Positions 23,282-34,326 of a DNA stretch of 64,000 nt are shown here, in pieces. The stretch comes from JBBSHE01 sp038253325. GTDB taxonomy: Bacteria; Actinomycetota; Actinomycetes; Propionibacteriales; Nocardioidaceae. Both the position numbers and the translations under genes were made by a program. Numbering within the stretch: position 1 is the first letter of the stretch; each line of letters opens with the position of its first letter. A model generated the notes under the pieces. It searched no databases, was not told where the DNA came from, and worked only from the letters and a program-made list of their open reading frames with translations. The stretch is from contig JBBSHE010000003.1 of assembly GCA_038253325.1 (NCBI GenBank), positions 56,663-120,662 on the forward strand. Direction: 5' to 3'.

Positions 23282-24229
23282 TCATGACCGGAACTCCGGC
23301 AAGACCTCGGTGGCGTACAGCCGAAACATCTCGGCGTAGTGCGGGCCAATGTTGGCGACGTAGACGTCGTCGAAGCCGGCGTCGACGTATTGCCGGAGGG
23401 TTTCGACGTGGTCCTTGGCGTTTGATCCGCAGGTCACGGACTCGCCCGTCATCTCGGGTGTCACGAGGGATGACGCCTGCTCGAAGTGCCGGGGGGACGG
23501 CAGGACCTGAGACAGCTCGCCCGGAAGGCCACTGTTTGCCCACAACCGGTGGGCGATCGCGACACCCTCCTGCTGAGTCGGGGCGCAACAGACCTTGTAC
23601 CCCACCTGAGCCGGCTTGTTGCCGGCGGAGCGGAACCGGCTGAGGGCCCCGCGGTCAGGCGACGTCGTGATGTAGCCATCCGCGACTCGGGCGGCGACGT
23701 CGATTGCCTTGGGACCGAAACCCGACATGTAGATCGGCGGGGGGGACGCTGGCAGTGTGTAGATCCGGGCGGTGTCCACCGTGTAGTGGGTGCCGCGGTG
23801 CGAGACGAAGTCCCCGGCCCACAGCTCGCGGATCAACCAGATCGCTTCCTCGAGCATCTCGAGACGTACGTCGACGGTGGGAAACACGTCGCCGAGCACG
23901 TGTTCGTTCAGCGCCTCGCCGGTTCCGACTCCGAGGGTGAAGCGGCCATCAAGGAGCACGGCGCTGGTCGCTGCGGCTTGGGCGACGATCGCCGGGTGGA
24001 CGCGCATCGACGGACACGTGACGGCGGTCGTGACCGGCAGGTCACAGACTTGCGAGATGGCACCGATCATCGACCACACGAACGGGCTCTGACCCTGCTC
24101 GTCGTTCCAGGGATGGAAGTGGTCGCTGATCCACAGTGCTTCGAACCCGGCTTCCTCCGCCCCGCGCGCCTGGGCGATCAGTTGATCGGGTCCGTACTCC
24201 TCGCAGGACAGGAAATAGCCGATTCGCAT
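23282..24229 (-). CDS. F420-type LLM class flavin-dependent oxidoreductase
   Basis: ATG 24229 follows GGAGGAG, giving 315 residues of a luciferase-like TIM barrel. It has the G6PDH-like F420 family layout: MRIGYFLSCEEYGPDQL, FEALWISDHFHPWNDEQGQSPFVW, TCPSMRVHPAIVAQAAAT, LGVGTGEALNEHVLG and the C-terminal HVETLRQYVDAGFDDVYVANIGPHYAEMF. The cofactor (F420 or FMN) and substrate are inferred from family only. A GTTT-N16-GGGTAC promoter lies ~140 bp upstream. It is an intact relative of the frameshifted gene at 5207-6201. Confidence 0.88.
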   Translation of the reverse strand: MRIGYFLSCEEYGPDQLIAQARGAEEAGFEALWISDHFHPWNDEQGQSPFVWSMIGAISQVCDLPVTTAVTCPSMRVHPAIVAQAAATSAVLLDGRFTLGVGTGEALNEHVLGDVFPTVDVRLEMLEEAIWLIRELWAGDFVSHRGTHYTVDTARIYTLPASPPPIYMSGFGPKAIDVAARVADGYITTSPDRGALSRFRSAGNKPAQVGYKVCCAPTQQEGVAIAHRLWANSGLPGELSQVLPSPRHFEQASSLVTPEMTGESVTCGSNAKDHVETLRQYVDAGFDDVYVANIGPHYAEMFRLYATEVLPEFRS

Positions 24230-24373
24230 TCGGGTCTCCTCCCTCGTCGCATGTCTGGGGGTGGTTTCGCGAGCATTCGCATTCCGCTGGCCGTACCCGA
24301 TCGGGGCTTGAGCCCCGGCCGGCAGCCCGGTCAACCCGCCGGCCGGGACGTTTCTTACCACCGAAGAGGGCGA

Positions 24374-24399
24374 GTACCCGCGGAGCAGCACGGCCAAAC
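24374..24399 (-). promoter_or_regulatory. SigB/SigF-type promoter for the LLM oxidoreductase
   Basis: On the minus strand GTTT (24399-24396), a 16-bp spacer and GGGTAC (24379-24374). The implied leader is ~140 nt. It lies in the 256-bp gap divergent from the M4 protease gene. Confidence 0.5.
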
Positions 24400-24485
24400 C
24401 AGGATGTCCCCGGACGCGCGTAGAGCGCGCCGGAAGCAACCGGGGGACGGGTGACTTCGGGGGTGCGACCGGGTAGGACAGAGCC

Positions 24486-25814
24486 ATGACCGCCTTCACG
24501 ATCGTGCCGCCATACCTTCTCCAGCGGTTGGCCGAGTTCACCGCCGATGAAGAGCTGTGCCGCTACGGTCGGAGCACGCTGGCCGTGGACGAGCTGATCC
24601 GGGCTCACCGCTCCACGGTGGGCGGTGTCTCTGCTCCCGCCGCCGCGACGACGAGTCGATGGAGCGTCCACACTGCTCGAGGGTCGGAGCAGCTGCCCGG
24701 GGACGAGGTACGGCCGGAGGGCGCTGCGCCGGTCGGCGATGCGGCCGTCGACGAGGCGTACGACGGGATCGCTGCGACCTGGGACCTGTTTTCGACGGTC
24801 TTCGGGCGCCAGTCGGTCGACGGGCAGGGTCGATCGGTTCTCGGCACCGTGCATTACGGGCAGGACTACGACAACGCGTTCTGGAACGGCGATCAGCTCG
24901 TGTTCGGTGACGGGGACGGGAGAGTCTTCGGCCGCTTCACGAAGTGTGTCGACGTCCTCGGTCACGAGTTCACCCACGGCGTCACCGAGTACACGACGCC
25001 GTTGACGTACTCCGGGCAGTCCGGGGCCTTGAACGAGTCGATCTCCGACGTCTTCGGCTCGATGGTCAAGCAACGTGTTCTCGGCCAGGACGCGGCGGAC
25101 GCTGACTGGTTGATCGGGGCCGGATTGTTCCTGCCAGGGGTCAATGGCGTCGGGTTGAGGTCGATGAAGGCACCGGGAACGGCGTACGACGACCCGCGGC
25201 TCGGCAAGGACCCGCAGCCGGCCTCGATGAGTGGGTACCAGGTCACGACGGACGACAACGGCGGTGTGCATCTGAACTCGGGCATACCGAACCATGCGTT
25301 CTACCTGTCCGCGGTCGCGATCGGAGGCCCGACCTGGGAGGGTGCCGGCCGGATCTGGTGGTCTGCGCTGACGGGCGGCGCTCTGCCCACCGACCTTGAC
25401 TTCGCCGGGTTCGCGCAACAGACGATCGACGCGGCGACTCGGCTGAGCGGCGCGGGCTCGGCCGAGGTCGCGGCTGTCCGGGACGCCTGGACGCAGGTAA
25501 AGGTGCTGGGAGCCTCGGCAAGCGTGACCGCGAGCCGCCGGCAAACGGACCAGTCGGTGTACGTACGCCGTACCGGGGGGTTCGCCGGGATCGTGCGCGA
25601 GGGTCACGTCGATCTGGCGACCGACCCACAGGGTCCCGAGGTCGCGTCGCTGCTCGGCGCAACGGAGCTTCGGACGATGGCAACCAGCGCTCCGCACCCG
25701 GACCAGTTCGTCTACACGCTACGGACGGCCGATCAGGAGGTCACCATCAGCGAGCGGGACCTGACACCCGATCTGGCGAGGGTCGTCCGCCTCGTCCTCG
25801 GTGACGACCACTGA
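24486..25814 (+). CDS. Protealysin-like M4 metalloprotease with fused C-terminal inhibitor-like domain
   Basis: A 442-residue protein without a signal peptide. The N-terminus (IVPPYLLQRLAEF) is the short protealysin-type propeptide with its PPxLL motif. The zinc site is HEFTH (160-164) with NESISD (E184) as third ligand, and GIPNHAFYLSAVAIGG holds the catalytic His region. After the M4 domain (~345) the last ~90 residues (VYVRRTGGFAGIVREGHVDLA ... FVYTLRTADQEVTISERDLTPDL) resemble emfourin, a protein inhibitor of protealysin normally encoded by a separate gene. Fusion implies autoinhibition. The protein is probably cytoplasmic, possibly released later. Confidence 0.85.
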   Translation: MTAFTIVPPYLLQRLAEFTADEELCRYGRSTLAVDELIRAHRSTVGGVSAPAAATTSRWSVHTARGSEQLPGDEVRPEGAAPVGDAAVDEAYDGIAATWDLFSTVFGRQSVDGQGRSVLGTVHYGQDYDNAFWNGDQLVFGDGDGRVFGRFTKCVDVLGHEFTHGVTEYTTPLTYSGQSGALNESISDVFGSMVKQRVLGQDAADADWLIGAGLFLPGVNGVGLRSMKAPGTAYDDPRLGKDPQPASMSGYQVTTDDNGGVHLNSGIPNHAFYLSAVAIGGPTWEGAGRIWWSALTGGALPTDLDFAGFAQQTIDAATRLSGAGSAEVAAVRDAWTQVKVLGASASVTASRRQTDQSVYVRRTGGFAGIVREGHVDLATDPQGPEVASLLGATELRTMATSAPHPDQFVYTLRTADQEVTISERDLTPDLARVVRLVLGDDH

Positions 25815-25835
25815 CCGAGACTTTTGCGAGATTCG

Positions 25836-27158
<1,323 letters not shown>

Positions 27159-27275
27159 GAGTCCCTCCCTTGTGCATCGGGGCCACGGTCTGGACCGCTC
27201 CCTAACCTATGTCGTGGGCCCGCAGCGGGGGAATGTGGGTCGTCCGAGCGGACCCGGCCGGCCGGTAGCCAGTTT

Positions 27276-27305
27276 TTGACCGGCGTACGCCTCGGAGGGT
27301 AGTCT
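27276..27305 (+). promoter_or_regulatory. Housekeeping promoter for rplM-rpsI
   Basis: TTGACC (27276-27281), an 18-bp spacer and TAGTCT (27300-27305). The predicted start at ~27312 leaves a ~93-nt leader before rplM. Confidence 0.6.
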
Positions 27306-27404
27306 GGGCGGTCGTTGTGCCCACCGGCCAACGCGTCCGGAGGCGACACATCGTCGCCTTCACAAAGCCCTTGGATGCCGAAGAAAGTGAGAAGGTCGAC
27401 CGCC

Positions 27405-27848
27405 GTGCGCACGTACAGCCCGAAGCCTGGCGACCTCACTCGCGAGTGGCATGTCATCGATGCCACGGACGTCACCCTGGGTCGGCTCGCCGTGACCGCG
27501 GCGACGCTGTTGCGCGGCAAGCACAAGCCAACGTTCGCGCCGCACATGGACGGCGGCGACTTCGTGATCGTGGTAAACGCCGGCAAGGTCGCCCTCACCG
27601 GGAACAAGCGCGCGGACAAGCTCGCGTACCGCCATTCCGGCTACCCGGGCGGGTTGCGGTCGATCGCGTACGGCGACCTGCTGGACAAGGATCCCCGGCG
27701 AGCCGTCGAGAAGGCCGTTTGGGGGATGCTTCCCAAGAACCGGCTCAGCCGGCAGCTGCTGAAGAAGTTGAAGGTGTACGCCGGAGCCGACCACCCGCAC
27801 CAGGCGCAGCAGCCGACCCCGTACCAGATCGTCCAGATCGCCCAGTAG
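27405..27848 (+). CDS. rplM: 50S ribosomal protein L13
   Basis: GTG 27405, preceded by AGGTCG, gives the normal 147 residues starting [20 protein letters not shown]. Conserved blocks include [44 protein letters not shown] and [25 protein letters not shown]13 is an early assembly protein of the large subunit. An in-frame extension upstream (to 27315) is not part of the family. It heads the L13-S9 operon. Confidence 0.97.
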   Translation: MRTYSPKPGDLTREWHVIDATDVTLGRLAVTAATLLRGKHKPTFAPHMDGGDFVIVVNAGKVALTGNKRADKLAYRHSGYPGGLRSIAYGDLLDKDPRRAVEKAVWGMLPKNRLSRQLLKKLKVYAGADHPHQAQQPTPYQIVQIAQ

Positions 27849-27900
27849 CCGTCACCCGCGCGGCCAGCGAACGCAGAGTCAGACCCCAGGAGATTGGCAC

Positions 27901-28395
27901 GTGGCCGAAACCACCGACATCGCAACCGACCAGGACTTCGACGGCGCCTCGGAGTACACCACCGAGAGCACCCAGGCAACCGACACCTCCGGTCGCGGGG
28001 TCAACGTCGCACCAGCCAACGCGACCGGCCGGCGCAAGGAGGCGATCGCCCGGGTGCGCCTCACCCCAGGTAGCGGCCAGTGGACGATCAACGGTCGAGC
28101 CCTCGACGAGTACTTCCCCAACAAGCTGCACCAGCAGCTCGTGAAGGAGCCCTTCGTCCTGACGGAGCTCATCGACCGGTACGACGTCGCCGCCCGGATC
28201 AGTGGCGGAGGGATCAGTGGCCAGGCTGGCGCACTTCGCCTCGGCGTGTCCCGCGCGCTCAATGCCAACGACACCGAGGCCAACCGGGCGGTGCTCAAGA
28301 AGAACGGCATGCTGACCCGGGACGCGCGAATCAAGGAGCGCAAGAAGGCCGGGCTGAAGAAGGCCCGTAAGGCACCGCAGTACAGCAAGCGCTGA
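27901..28395 (+). CDS. rpsI: 30S ribosomal protein S9
   Basis: GTG 27901 follows AGGAG and gives 164 residues. The first ~40 are an acidic Thr/Ser-rich extension common in actinobacterial S9. The S9 core follows ([54 protein letters not shown]) and ends with the basic tail [10 protein letters not shown] that reaches the ribosomal P site. It is co-transcribed with rplM. Confidence 0.97.
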   Translation: MAETTDIATDQDFDGASEYTTESTQATDTSGRGVNVAPANATGRRKEAIARVRLTPGSGQWTINGRALDEYFPNKLHQQLVKEPFVLTELIDRYDVAARISGGGISGQAGALRLGVSRALNANDTEANRAVLKKNGMLTRDARIKERKKAGLKKARKAPQYSKR

Positions 28396-28415
28396 TCCAG
28401 GGCACGGCGAGACCC

Positions 28416-29771
28416 GTGGACCGCCTCTTCGGCACGGACGGAGTGCGCGGGGTCGCCAACGTCGACCTCACCGCCGAGGTCGCCCTCGATCTCTCGGTCG
28501 CCGCGGCGCACGTCCTTGCCGAGGTGGGAGCGTTCGCGGGACATCGGCCGTCCGCGGTCGTCGGCCGTGACCCGCGCGCCTCCGGCGAGTTCCTCGAGTC
28601 CGCCGTGGTTGCCGGACTTGCATCCGCAGGTGTCCATGTGGGGCGGCTGGGCGTGCTACCGACCCCGGCGGTCGCGCAGCTGACCAAGATTCTGCACGCG
28701 GACCTCGGGGTGATGATCTCCGCATCGCACAATCCGATGCCCGACAACGGGATCAAGTTTTTCTCGCGTGGCGGTCACAAGCTCGACGACCACGTCGAGG
28801 ACGCGATCGAGGCACGGCTGCGCGAGCCTTGGCAGCGGCCTGTCGGGGCGTCCGTAGGACGTGTACGCGACGTCCGGGACGGTGGCAGTCGCTACGTCGA
28901 GCACCTGGTCTCGACGCTGCCCCACCGCGACGCGCTCGACGGCCTGCGGATCGTGCTCGACTGCGCGAACGGCGCCGCGTACGAGGTGGCACCGGAGGCA
29001 TTCCGGCGCGCAGGGGCCGAGATCGTTACCGTCCACGCGACGCCTGACGGGCTCAACATCAACGCCGACTGCGGCTCGACCCATCCGACTCGGCTGCAGG
29101 AAGCAGTCGTGACGGCGGGCGCCGACGCGGGTTTCGCATTCGACGGCGACGCCGACCGGTGCCTGGCTGTCGACGCCTCCGGAGAACTGGTCGACGGTGA
29201 CCAGATCCTCGCCGTCCTGGCGCTCGCGATGCGCGATGCTGGTGTGCTCACCGACGACACGGTCGTGGTGACGGTGATGAGCAACCTTGGCTTCGTCCGC
29301 GCCATGCAGCGCGAGGCGATCCGAGTCGTCCGGACGAAGGTGGGCGACCGGTATGTCCTGGAAGAGCTGCGGCGCAAGGGCTGGTCACTCGGAGGGGAGC
29401 AGTCTGGGCATGTGATCGTGCCGAGGCACGCGACGACCGGCGACGGCGTCCTGACGGCGCTCGAGATCGCCACCCGGATGGCCAGCACGAACCGGTCGCT
29501 GGCCGACCTTGCCGCGGTCATGACTCGGCTTCCGCAGGTGTTGCTCAACGTTCCGGGCGTCGACCGCAGCCGCGCCGACTCCGATCCGGACGTCCTGGCC
29601 GCCGTCGCCGAGGCGGAGGCGGAGCTCGGTGACTCCGGTCGCGTCCTGCTCCGGTCATCCGGGACCCAGTCGCTCGTCCGCGTCATGGTCGAAGCCGCCA
29701 CCTATCCGCAGGCGCATGCGGTGGCGACTCGGCTCGCGCACGTCGTCGACGCACATCTCGCACTGCCCTGA
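28416..29771 (+). CDS. glmM: Phosphoglucosamine mutase
   Basis: A 451-residue alpha-D-phosphohexomutase converting glucosamine-6-phosphate to glucosamine-1-phosphate for peptidoglycan precursors. The N-terminus [13 protein letters not shown] is typical of GlmM. The phosphoserine loop is [12 protein letters not shown] (S104), the metal loop [12 protein letters not shown], the sugar loop GGEQSGHVI and the phosphate-binding loop [18 protein letters not shown] start 20 bp after rpsI; the order rplM-rpsI-glmM is typical of actinobacteria. It works with glmS at 34748. Confidence 0.97.
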   Translation: MDRLFGTDGVRGVANVDLTAEVALDLSVAAAHVLAEVGAFAGHRPSAVVGRDPRASGEFLESAVVAGLASAGVHVGRLGVLPTPAVAQLTKILHADLGVMISASHNPMPDNGIKFFSRGGHKLDDHVEDAIEARLREPWQRPVGASVGRVRDVRDGGSRYVEHLVSTLPHRDALDGLRIVLDCANGAAYEVAPEAFRRAGAEIVTVHATPDGLNINADCGSTHPTRLQEAVVTAGADAGFAFDGDADRCLAVDASGELVDGDQILAVLALAMRDAGVLTDDTVVVTVMSNLGFVRAMQREAIRVVRTKVGDRYVLEELRRKGWSLGGEQSGHVIVPRHATTGDGVLTALEIATRMASTNRSLADLAAVMTRLPQVLLNVPGVDRSRADSDPDVLAAVAEAEAELGDSGRVLLRSSGTQSLVRVMVEAATYPQAHAVATRLAHVVDAHLALP

Positions 29772-29793
29772 GTCTGGCCCGACAAGCCGGTTG

Positions 29794-30510
29794 TCAGTTG
29801 ACCCGGCGGGCGCGCAGCGTGACTCGCTCGCCGTTGCGATATTGCTCTACGGCCTTCACCCGCGGATGCTTGGCGAGCAGCGCGTCCCAGTCGGTTCGGT
29901 CGATGACCTTGAAGCCGAAGACGTTGAGGATCATGGTGATCGCGGCGGCGCTCGGGATACCGGTCAGGGTCCGGTCGATGTTTGAGTACTTGTCCTCGAC
30001 GGCGAGCGCGTCCCGTGCGTTGTTCTCCCCGCGGAGCCGGACCACGGCTCGGGGCTCGTCCGGCATCACGTTGCAGTCGACGATGAGGTCATCGGCGCCG
30101 GTGGCACGTATTCCGGTCATCAGCTCGGCGTACCTGGATGTGTGGTAGAGGAACCCCAGGCACATCACGGTGTCGACCTTGATCGACGACCGGTTGAGCT
30201 CCTCATGCACGTCGCCACAAAGAATCGTGTACCGGTCGGAGTCGATGCCCTTGGCAGCGAACGTTCGGCGGGCATTGTCGACCAGGTGCTGACGACCCTC
30301 GATCGCGGTGACATGTGCGGCACCCGCGTGCAGCGCGGCGAAGCTCCATCGTCCGTCGTGACTTGCAATGTCGAGAACCCGTCTGCCCTTCAAGATCTCG
30401 CGGTTGGCGTCGATGATGGCGAGGTAGCGCAGGTTGAGCCGGCCCCGGCTCGACGACGTCCCGCTCGTCTCGAGAAACTCCGGGTGCTTCTTGAAGAACA
30501 TCGCGCCCAT
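29794..30510 (-). CDS. Class I SAM-dependent methyltransferase
   Basis: A 238-residue protein with the SAM-binding motif VLDIASHDGRWSFAALHAGAAHVTAIEGR (~45-72), then a DTVMCLGFLYHTSRYAELM segment (motif IV-V region). The N-terminus FFKKHPEFLETSGTSSSRGRLNLRYLAII is unlike common small-molecule methyltransferases. The substrate is unknown. It is convergent with glmM (22-bp gap) and faces the next gene divergently. ATG 30501 is an alternative start. Confidence 0.8.
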   Translation of the reverse strand: MGAMFFKKHPEFLETSGTSSSRGRLNLRYLAIIDANREILKGRRVLDIASHDGRWSFAALHAGAAHVTAIEGRQHLVDNARRTFAAKGIDSDRYTILCGDVHEELNRSSIKVDTVMCLGFLYHTSRYAELMTGIRATGADDLIVDCNVMPDEPRAVVRLRGENNARDALAVEDKYSNIDRTLTGIPSAAAITMILNVFGFKVIDRTDWDALLAKHPRVKAVEQYRNGERVTLRARRVN

Positions 30511-30628
30511 CCTGCCATGAGCGCTACCTGGTGACGATCTGCTCCGGGTGGGACGATCCCGCGCACCCGACGCAGATCACCGGGAAAACCGATTGGCGCC
30601 ACGGTGACCAGGCGACTACCGTCGGCGG

Positions 30629-31622
30629 GTGCTGGTCGCAGTCGAGCAGTTGGACACGGCCGACGATGCCGCCGTCGCCGAGCTCCACCGGCTCCGGGTC
30701 GCGACCCACGACCACGAGTACGCCACCACCGTGACAATGCCGGAGCTGAGCGCGTACGTCCGCCGTCCGCAGCCGTACTACTCGCTGGCGTGGTACGTCG
30801 GCCGCGACGAGTCGGGCACGGCCGTCGGATGGGCCCACATCGAGCTGACGCTGAAGGAGAACACCGACATCGCCTGGGTCGACGGCGGCGTGCTACCGGC
30901 GCACCGGCGCCGCGGCCACGGCAAGGGCATGCTCGAACACGTCCTCGGCGTCGCCCGGCAGCGCGGCCGAACCAGCACGATGGCCGCGGCATCGTGGCCG
31001 ATGACTGATAGCAGCAGCCCCGCCCGACGACTGCTCGAGCGGGCGGGGCTGACTCTTCGCGAAGTGGAGACCCATCGCGTCCTCGACCTGCCTGTCCCGC
31101 CGGACCGGCTGGATGCGTTGGCTGCGCGGGCAGCACCACACCATGCCGGCTACCGGCTCGGCGGCTGGTCGGGTGTGTGCCCGGAACATTGGGTCGACGA
31201 GCACGCCGTACTGCTAGCGCTCATCGGCGACCAGGCGCCGAAGGGCGACCTCGAGTTCGAGGCCGACCGGGTCGATGCCGCCCGCGTCCGTGACGTGGAG
31301 GCCGAGTGGCTCGCTCATCGGCTTCACCCAGGTCGCGATCGCCGCCGGTGGCCGGCTCGCTGGCCACAGCCAGCTGGTGGTGCCTCAGACCGACCAAGAG
31401 AACGCGTACCAGTGGGACACGCTCGTGTTGCCGGAGCACCGCGGGCACCGGCTCGGGCTCGCGCTGAAGGTGGCGAACCACCAGGCGGCGGCCGACGCGC
31501 TGGTGCCACGCACGCTGATCCACACGTGGAACTCCGATACCAACGACCCGATGGTTGCCGTCAACGCGGCCCTCGGCTACCGCGCCGTTCGGCAGCAGGC
31601 GATCTTCCAGGGAAGCATCTGA
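30629..31622 (+). pseudogene. Tandem GNAT acetyltransferase, frameshifted
   Basis: GTG 30629 opens a two-domain GNAT protein. Domain 1 is intact (WYVGRDESGTAVGWAHIEL, VLPAHRRRGHGKGMLEHVL). In domain 2 the reading up to EADRVDAARVRDVEAEW continues in the next frame as FTQVAIAAGGRLAGHSQLVV and LPEHRGHRLGLALKVANHQ, stopping at 31622. The break is near 31310-31325. A TACCGT -10 seven bases before GTG suggests a leaderless message. The convergent gene at 31663-32670 is an intact paralogue. Confidence 0.8.
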
Positions 31623-31662
31623 GCTGTCCGAGCGAAGCGGGCGCGGAAAGTGGGCAGCGAGG

Positions 31663-32670
31663 TCAGTCGAGTCGGCGCTGGAACTCGGCCAGGATCTCGA
31701 CCGGCTCGAAGCCCAACCGGACGTTGATGTCGACCATTGCCTGGTTGTCCTCGGTGTTGGACGTCGTGATGCGCTGTGCATCGGGATGGTGACGTTGCAG
31801 AGTCTGCAGGTTGTGTACCTTGACGGCCATTCCGAGCCGATGACCACGGTGCTCCGGTAACACCAGGGTTCCCCACTGGTACACGGTGTCCGGCGTGTGC
31901 TTCGAGACGGCAAGTGTCGAGTACGCGACGACGCGCCGGTTCCCGTCGAGGCCGATCGCGTGGTACGCGGTCCGGCCCTGCGCGCGGGACTTGGCCGCGC
32001 GGCGCCGGAACAGCTTGGGGGTGAGGCCCTCCGCCTCGAACACGATGTCGCCGGTCGGCGCTTCCAGGCCCAGCCGGTTCCACGCGTCGCAGTAGGAGGG
32101 GAGCAGGTCGTCGGGCATGTCGTCCTCGGTGTGGACCTCCAGCGAGTACCCGGCATGGTGGGGTGCTGCGGTGTCCGCGAGGTCGGCCAGCCAGTCGTCG
32201 TCGGCCGGGAGTGGCCGGTCGCGGCGGATCTCGATGTTCGCGAGCGCGAAGCCGTGCCGCTCGGCGAACCTCCGGTAGGGGTGGTCGTCGCGCCTGTCGA
32301 ACGGGATGTTCGCCTCGACCAGCAACGCCGTTCGCGACTGCGCAGCCGTTACGTCGACGAGGTGCCCGAGCAGCAAGGAGCCGATGCCGTTGCCGCGGTG
32401 CTCGGGAGGCACGAAGACCCCGCCCCAGGCCATCGTCTTGTTGTCGACCAGCGGAAAGGCGACGTAGGCTCCACCGACCAGGTCACCGTCGTCGACGGCC
32501 ACGTAGCCGGTCAGCTTCTGCATCGGGTTGGGCTGGCGGAACTCGACGACCGCCTCTGCCTCCGACCACCACGGTGCGTCGGGCCGCTCGAACAGCTCCG
32601 CTGCCCGGGCTGCCGCATGGTAGCGATGGAACTCGGCGTCGTCATCCATGTTCAGCGGCCGGATGTCCAC
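31663..32670 (-). CDS. Tandem GNAT N-acetyltransferase
   Basis: A 335-residue protein with two GNAT domains. Domain 1 (~1-160) has acetyl-CoA loop VPPEHRGNGIGSLLLGHL; domain 2 (~180-335) has LPEHRGHRLGMAVKVHNLQ. The tandem layout resembles mycothiol synthase (MshD) and related actinobacterial acetyltransferases. MshD itself is not claimed because its diagnostic regions were not checked. The substrate is unknown. It is convergent with a frameshifted paralogue and stands alone. Confidence 0.85.
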   Translation of the reverse strand: MDIRPLNMDDDAEFHRYHAAARAAELFERPDAPWWSEAEAVVEFRQPNPMQKLTGYVAVDDGDLVGGAYVAFPLVDNKTMAWGGVFVPPEHRGNGIGSLLLGHLVDVTAAQSRTALLVEANIPFDRRDDHPYRRFAERHGFALANIEIRRDRPLPADDDWLADLADTAAPHHAGYSLEVHTEDDMPDDLLPSYCDAWNRLGLEAPTGDIVFEAEGLTPKLFRRRAAKSRAQGRTAYHAIGLDGNRRVVAYSTLAVSKHTPDTVYQWGTLVLPEHRGHRLGMAVKVHNLQTLQRHHPDAQRITTSNTEDNQAMVDINVRLGFEPVEILAEFQRRLD

Positions 32671-32761
32671 CCGTCGAGGCTAGGGACCGACGAGTCACAC
32701 CTCCACCGGTTTTCGTTCGGGCCGCGCGCGGTCACTAGCCGTCCCGGACGGGAGACGACAC

Positions 32762-33736
32762 TCAGATCTTGCGGAGCCGGACGTACCGGACGGAGTGGTC
32801 GCGGTCCTTGCGCAGGACGAGCGTCGCCCGGCTGCGGGTGGGAGCGATGTTCGCCGCCAGGTTCGGTCCGTTGATCGTGTCCCAGATACCCTCTGCCGTT
32901 GCTGCTGCGTCCTCGTCGCTCAGCCGCGCATAGCGGTTGAAGTACGACGCCGGGTCGCGGAACGCCGTCTCGCGGAGCCGCATGAAGCGCTCGGTGTACC
33001 AGCCGCGAACGTCAGCGGTCGCCGCATCGACATAAATCGAGAAGTCGAAGAAGTCGCTCACCGCGAGCCCCTGCCTCCCGGCGGCGTTCGCACGCGCCGG
33101 TTGCAGCACGTTGAGCCCTTCGATCAACACGATGTCGGGTCGGGCGATGGCGATCGCCTCGTCGGGGACGACGTCGTAGGTCAGGTGCGAGTAGACGGGC
33201 GCCTCGACCTCGTCGATACCGGACTTGATGTCGATCACGAACCGAAGCAGCGCCTTGCGGTCGTACGACTCGGGGAAGCCCTTGCGGTCCATCAGCCCGC
33301 GCTCCTCGAGCACGGCGTTGGGAAGCAGGAACCCGTCGGTCGTGATCAGGGCGACGTTGGGGTGTTCCGGCCAGTGCGCAAGCATCTCGCGGAGCAGACG
33401 GGCCGTCGTCGACTTACCGACGGCGACGGATCCGGCGATCCCGACGACGAAGGGAGTCCGTTCGACCGCCTCTCCGGAGCCGCGGGCGACAAACTCGCCC
33501 ATGCCGCGGTGCAGCGCGCTGGTGTGGCGTACGTACAGGCTGAGCAGCCGTGACAGCGGCAGGTACACCTCCCGTACCTCGTCGAGATCGAGGAAGTCGC
33601 CGAGACCTCGGACCCGCTCCACCTCGGCGGCCGACAACGGCGACTCCATCTGGCCCGCAAGCTTCGCCCACGCCGTACGGTCGAGCTCGACGTACGGCGA
33701 TGCGCCGTCCTGGCCCCGCTTATCTGCTGGTGTCAC
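32762..33736 (-). CDS. coaA: Type I pantothenate kinase
   Basis: GTG 33736 gives 324 residues, the normal CoaA length. It phosphorylates pantothenate, the first step of coenzyme A synthesis. The P-loop is GSVAVGKST (~102-110); [29 protein letters not shown] and [11 protein letters not shown] are classic CoaA motifs, as is the C-terminal [25 protein letters not shown]. The start overlaps the PAP2 gene stop by 17 bp, so the two are coupled. Confidence 0.96.
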   Translation of the reverse strand: MTPADKRGQDGASPYVELDRTAWAKLAGQMESPLSAAEVERVRGLGDFLDLDEVREVYLPLSRLLSLYVRHTSALHRGMGEFVARGSGEAVERTPFVVGIAGSVAVGKSTTARLLREMLAHWPEHPNVALITTDGFLLPNAVLEERGLMDRKGFPESYDRKALLRFVIDIKSGIDEVEAPVYSHLTYDVVPDEAIAIARPDIVLIEGLNVLQPARANAAGRQGLAVSDFFDFSIYVDAATADVRGWYTERFMRLRETAFRDPASYFNRYARLSDEDAAATAEGIWDTINGPNLAANIAPTRSRATLVLRKDRDHSVRYVRLRKI

Positions 33737-34238
33737 GTGCTGCCGGCCGGGGCCGTCCCGCGACCAGGTGCGGGGGGAGACGGGTGGCCGCGAATCGCCA
33801 GAGCAGCAGCGCGACACCCGCTGCGACCGCACCGATCACGATCCCGCCGACGATGTCCTGGACATGGTGGACGTGCGCCTCGATGCGGGCGACGCCGATC
33901 GCGAGGCTGACCACCACCAGCAGCACGCCGATCGCCCGCCCGTACGTCGCGACGACCAACGAGACCGCCGTCGCCAGCGCGGTGTGATCCGATGGGAAGC
34001 CGTTGTCGGCGGAGTGCGCGAACAGCGGCTTGACGGACGGGTCGACGGCGAACGGACGCGGGTCGGTATGGACAGCCGACCCGACCTTGACCAGGACGGC
34101 AACGAGCGCGGCCGCCAGCAACACCTCGACGGCCAGACCGACCTTTCGACTGCGGTCGACGAACAGCCAGACCACGAGGGCGACCACGGCGACCACATAG
34201 AGCGCGTACTGCGCCACGGTCGAGACAACGGAGTCCAT
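33720..34238 (-). CDS. PAP2 family membrane phosphatase
   Basis: A 172-residue protein with about five membrane segments ([87 protein letters not shown]). The acid-phosphatase motifs are in part visible: [15 protein letters not shown] (motif 2) and [15 protein letters not shown] (motif 3). It resembles undecaprenyl-diphosphate phosphatases (YbjG/BcrC type) and may recycle the lipid carrier of cell wall synthesis. Position near glmS/glmM fits but does not prove this. Confidence 0.85.
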   Translation of the reverse strand: MDSVVSTVAQYALYVVAVVALVVWLFVDRSRKVGLAVEVLLAAALVAVLVKVGSAVHTDPRPFAVDPSVKPLFAHSADNGFPSDHTALATAVSLVVATYGRAIGVLLVVVSLAIGVARIEAHVHHVQDIVGGIVIGAVAAGVALLLWRFAATRLPPHLVAGRPRPAARDTSR

Positions 34239-34326
34239 GGCGTCCCATCATCGCGCATCGGCCGGGCAGGTTCGTCGAATACGCCGCCGTCGGTCAGCCG
34301 AGGAACGCGCCGCTGCTAGCGGTCGA

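Noticed and set aside
24453..24476. GACT-N14-GGGTAG before the M4 protease as a SigB-type promoter
   Set aside because: Both elements deviate and the -10 would leave almost no leader while a different spacing gives no -35; too weak to list.
24042..25697. 551-codon open frame antisense to the M4 protease and the LLM oxidoreductase start
   Set aside because: Arg/Pro/Gly-rich composition typical of a shadow frame in high-GC DNA; the opposite strand has a clear enzyme with catalytic motifs.
29781..29795. Terminator between glmM and the methyltransferase gene
   Set aside because: Only a 5-bp stem (GACAA/TTGTC) overlapping the methyltransferase end; not convincing.
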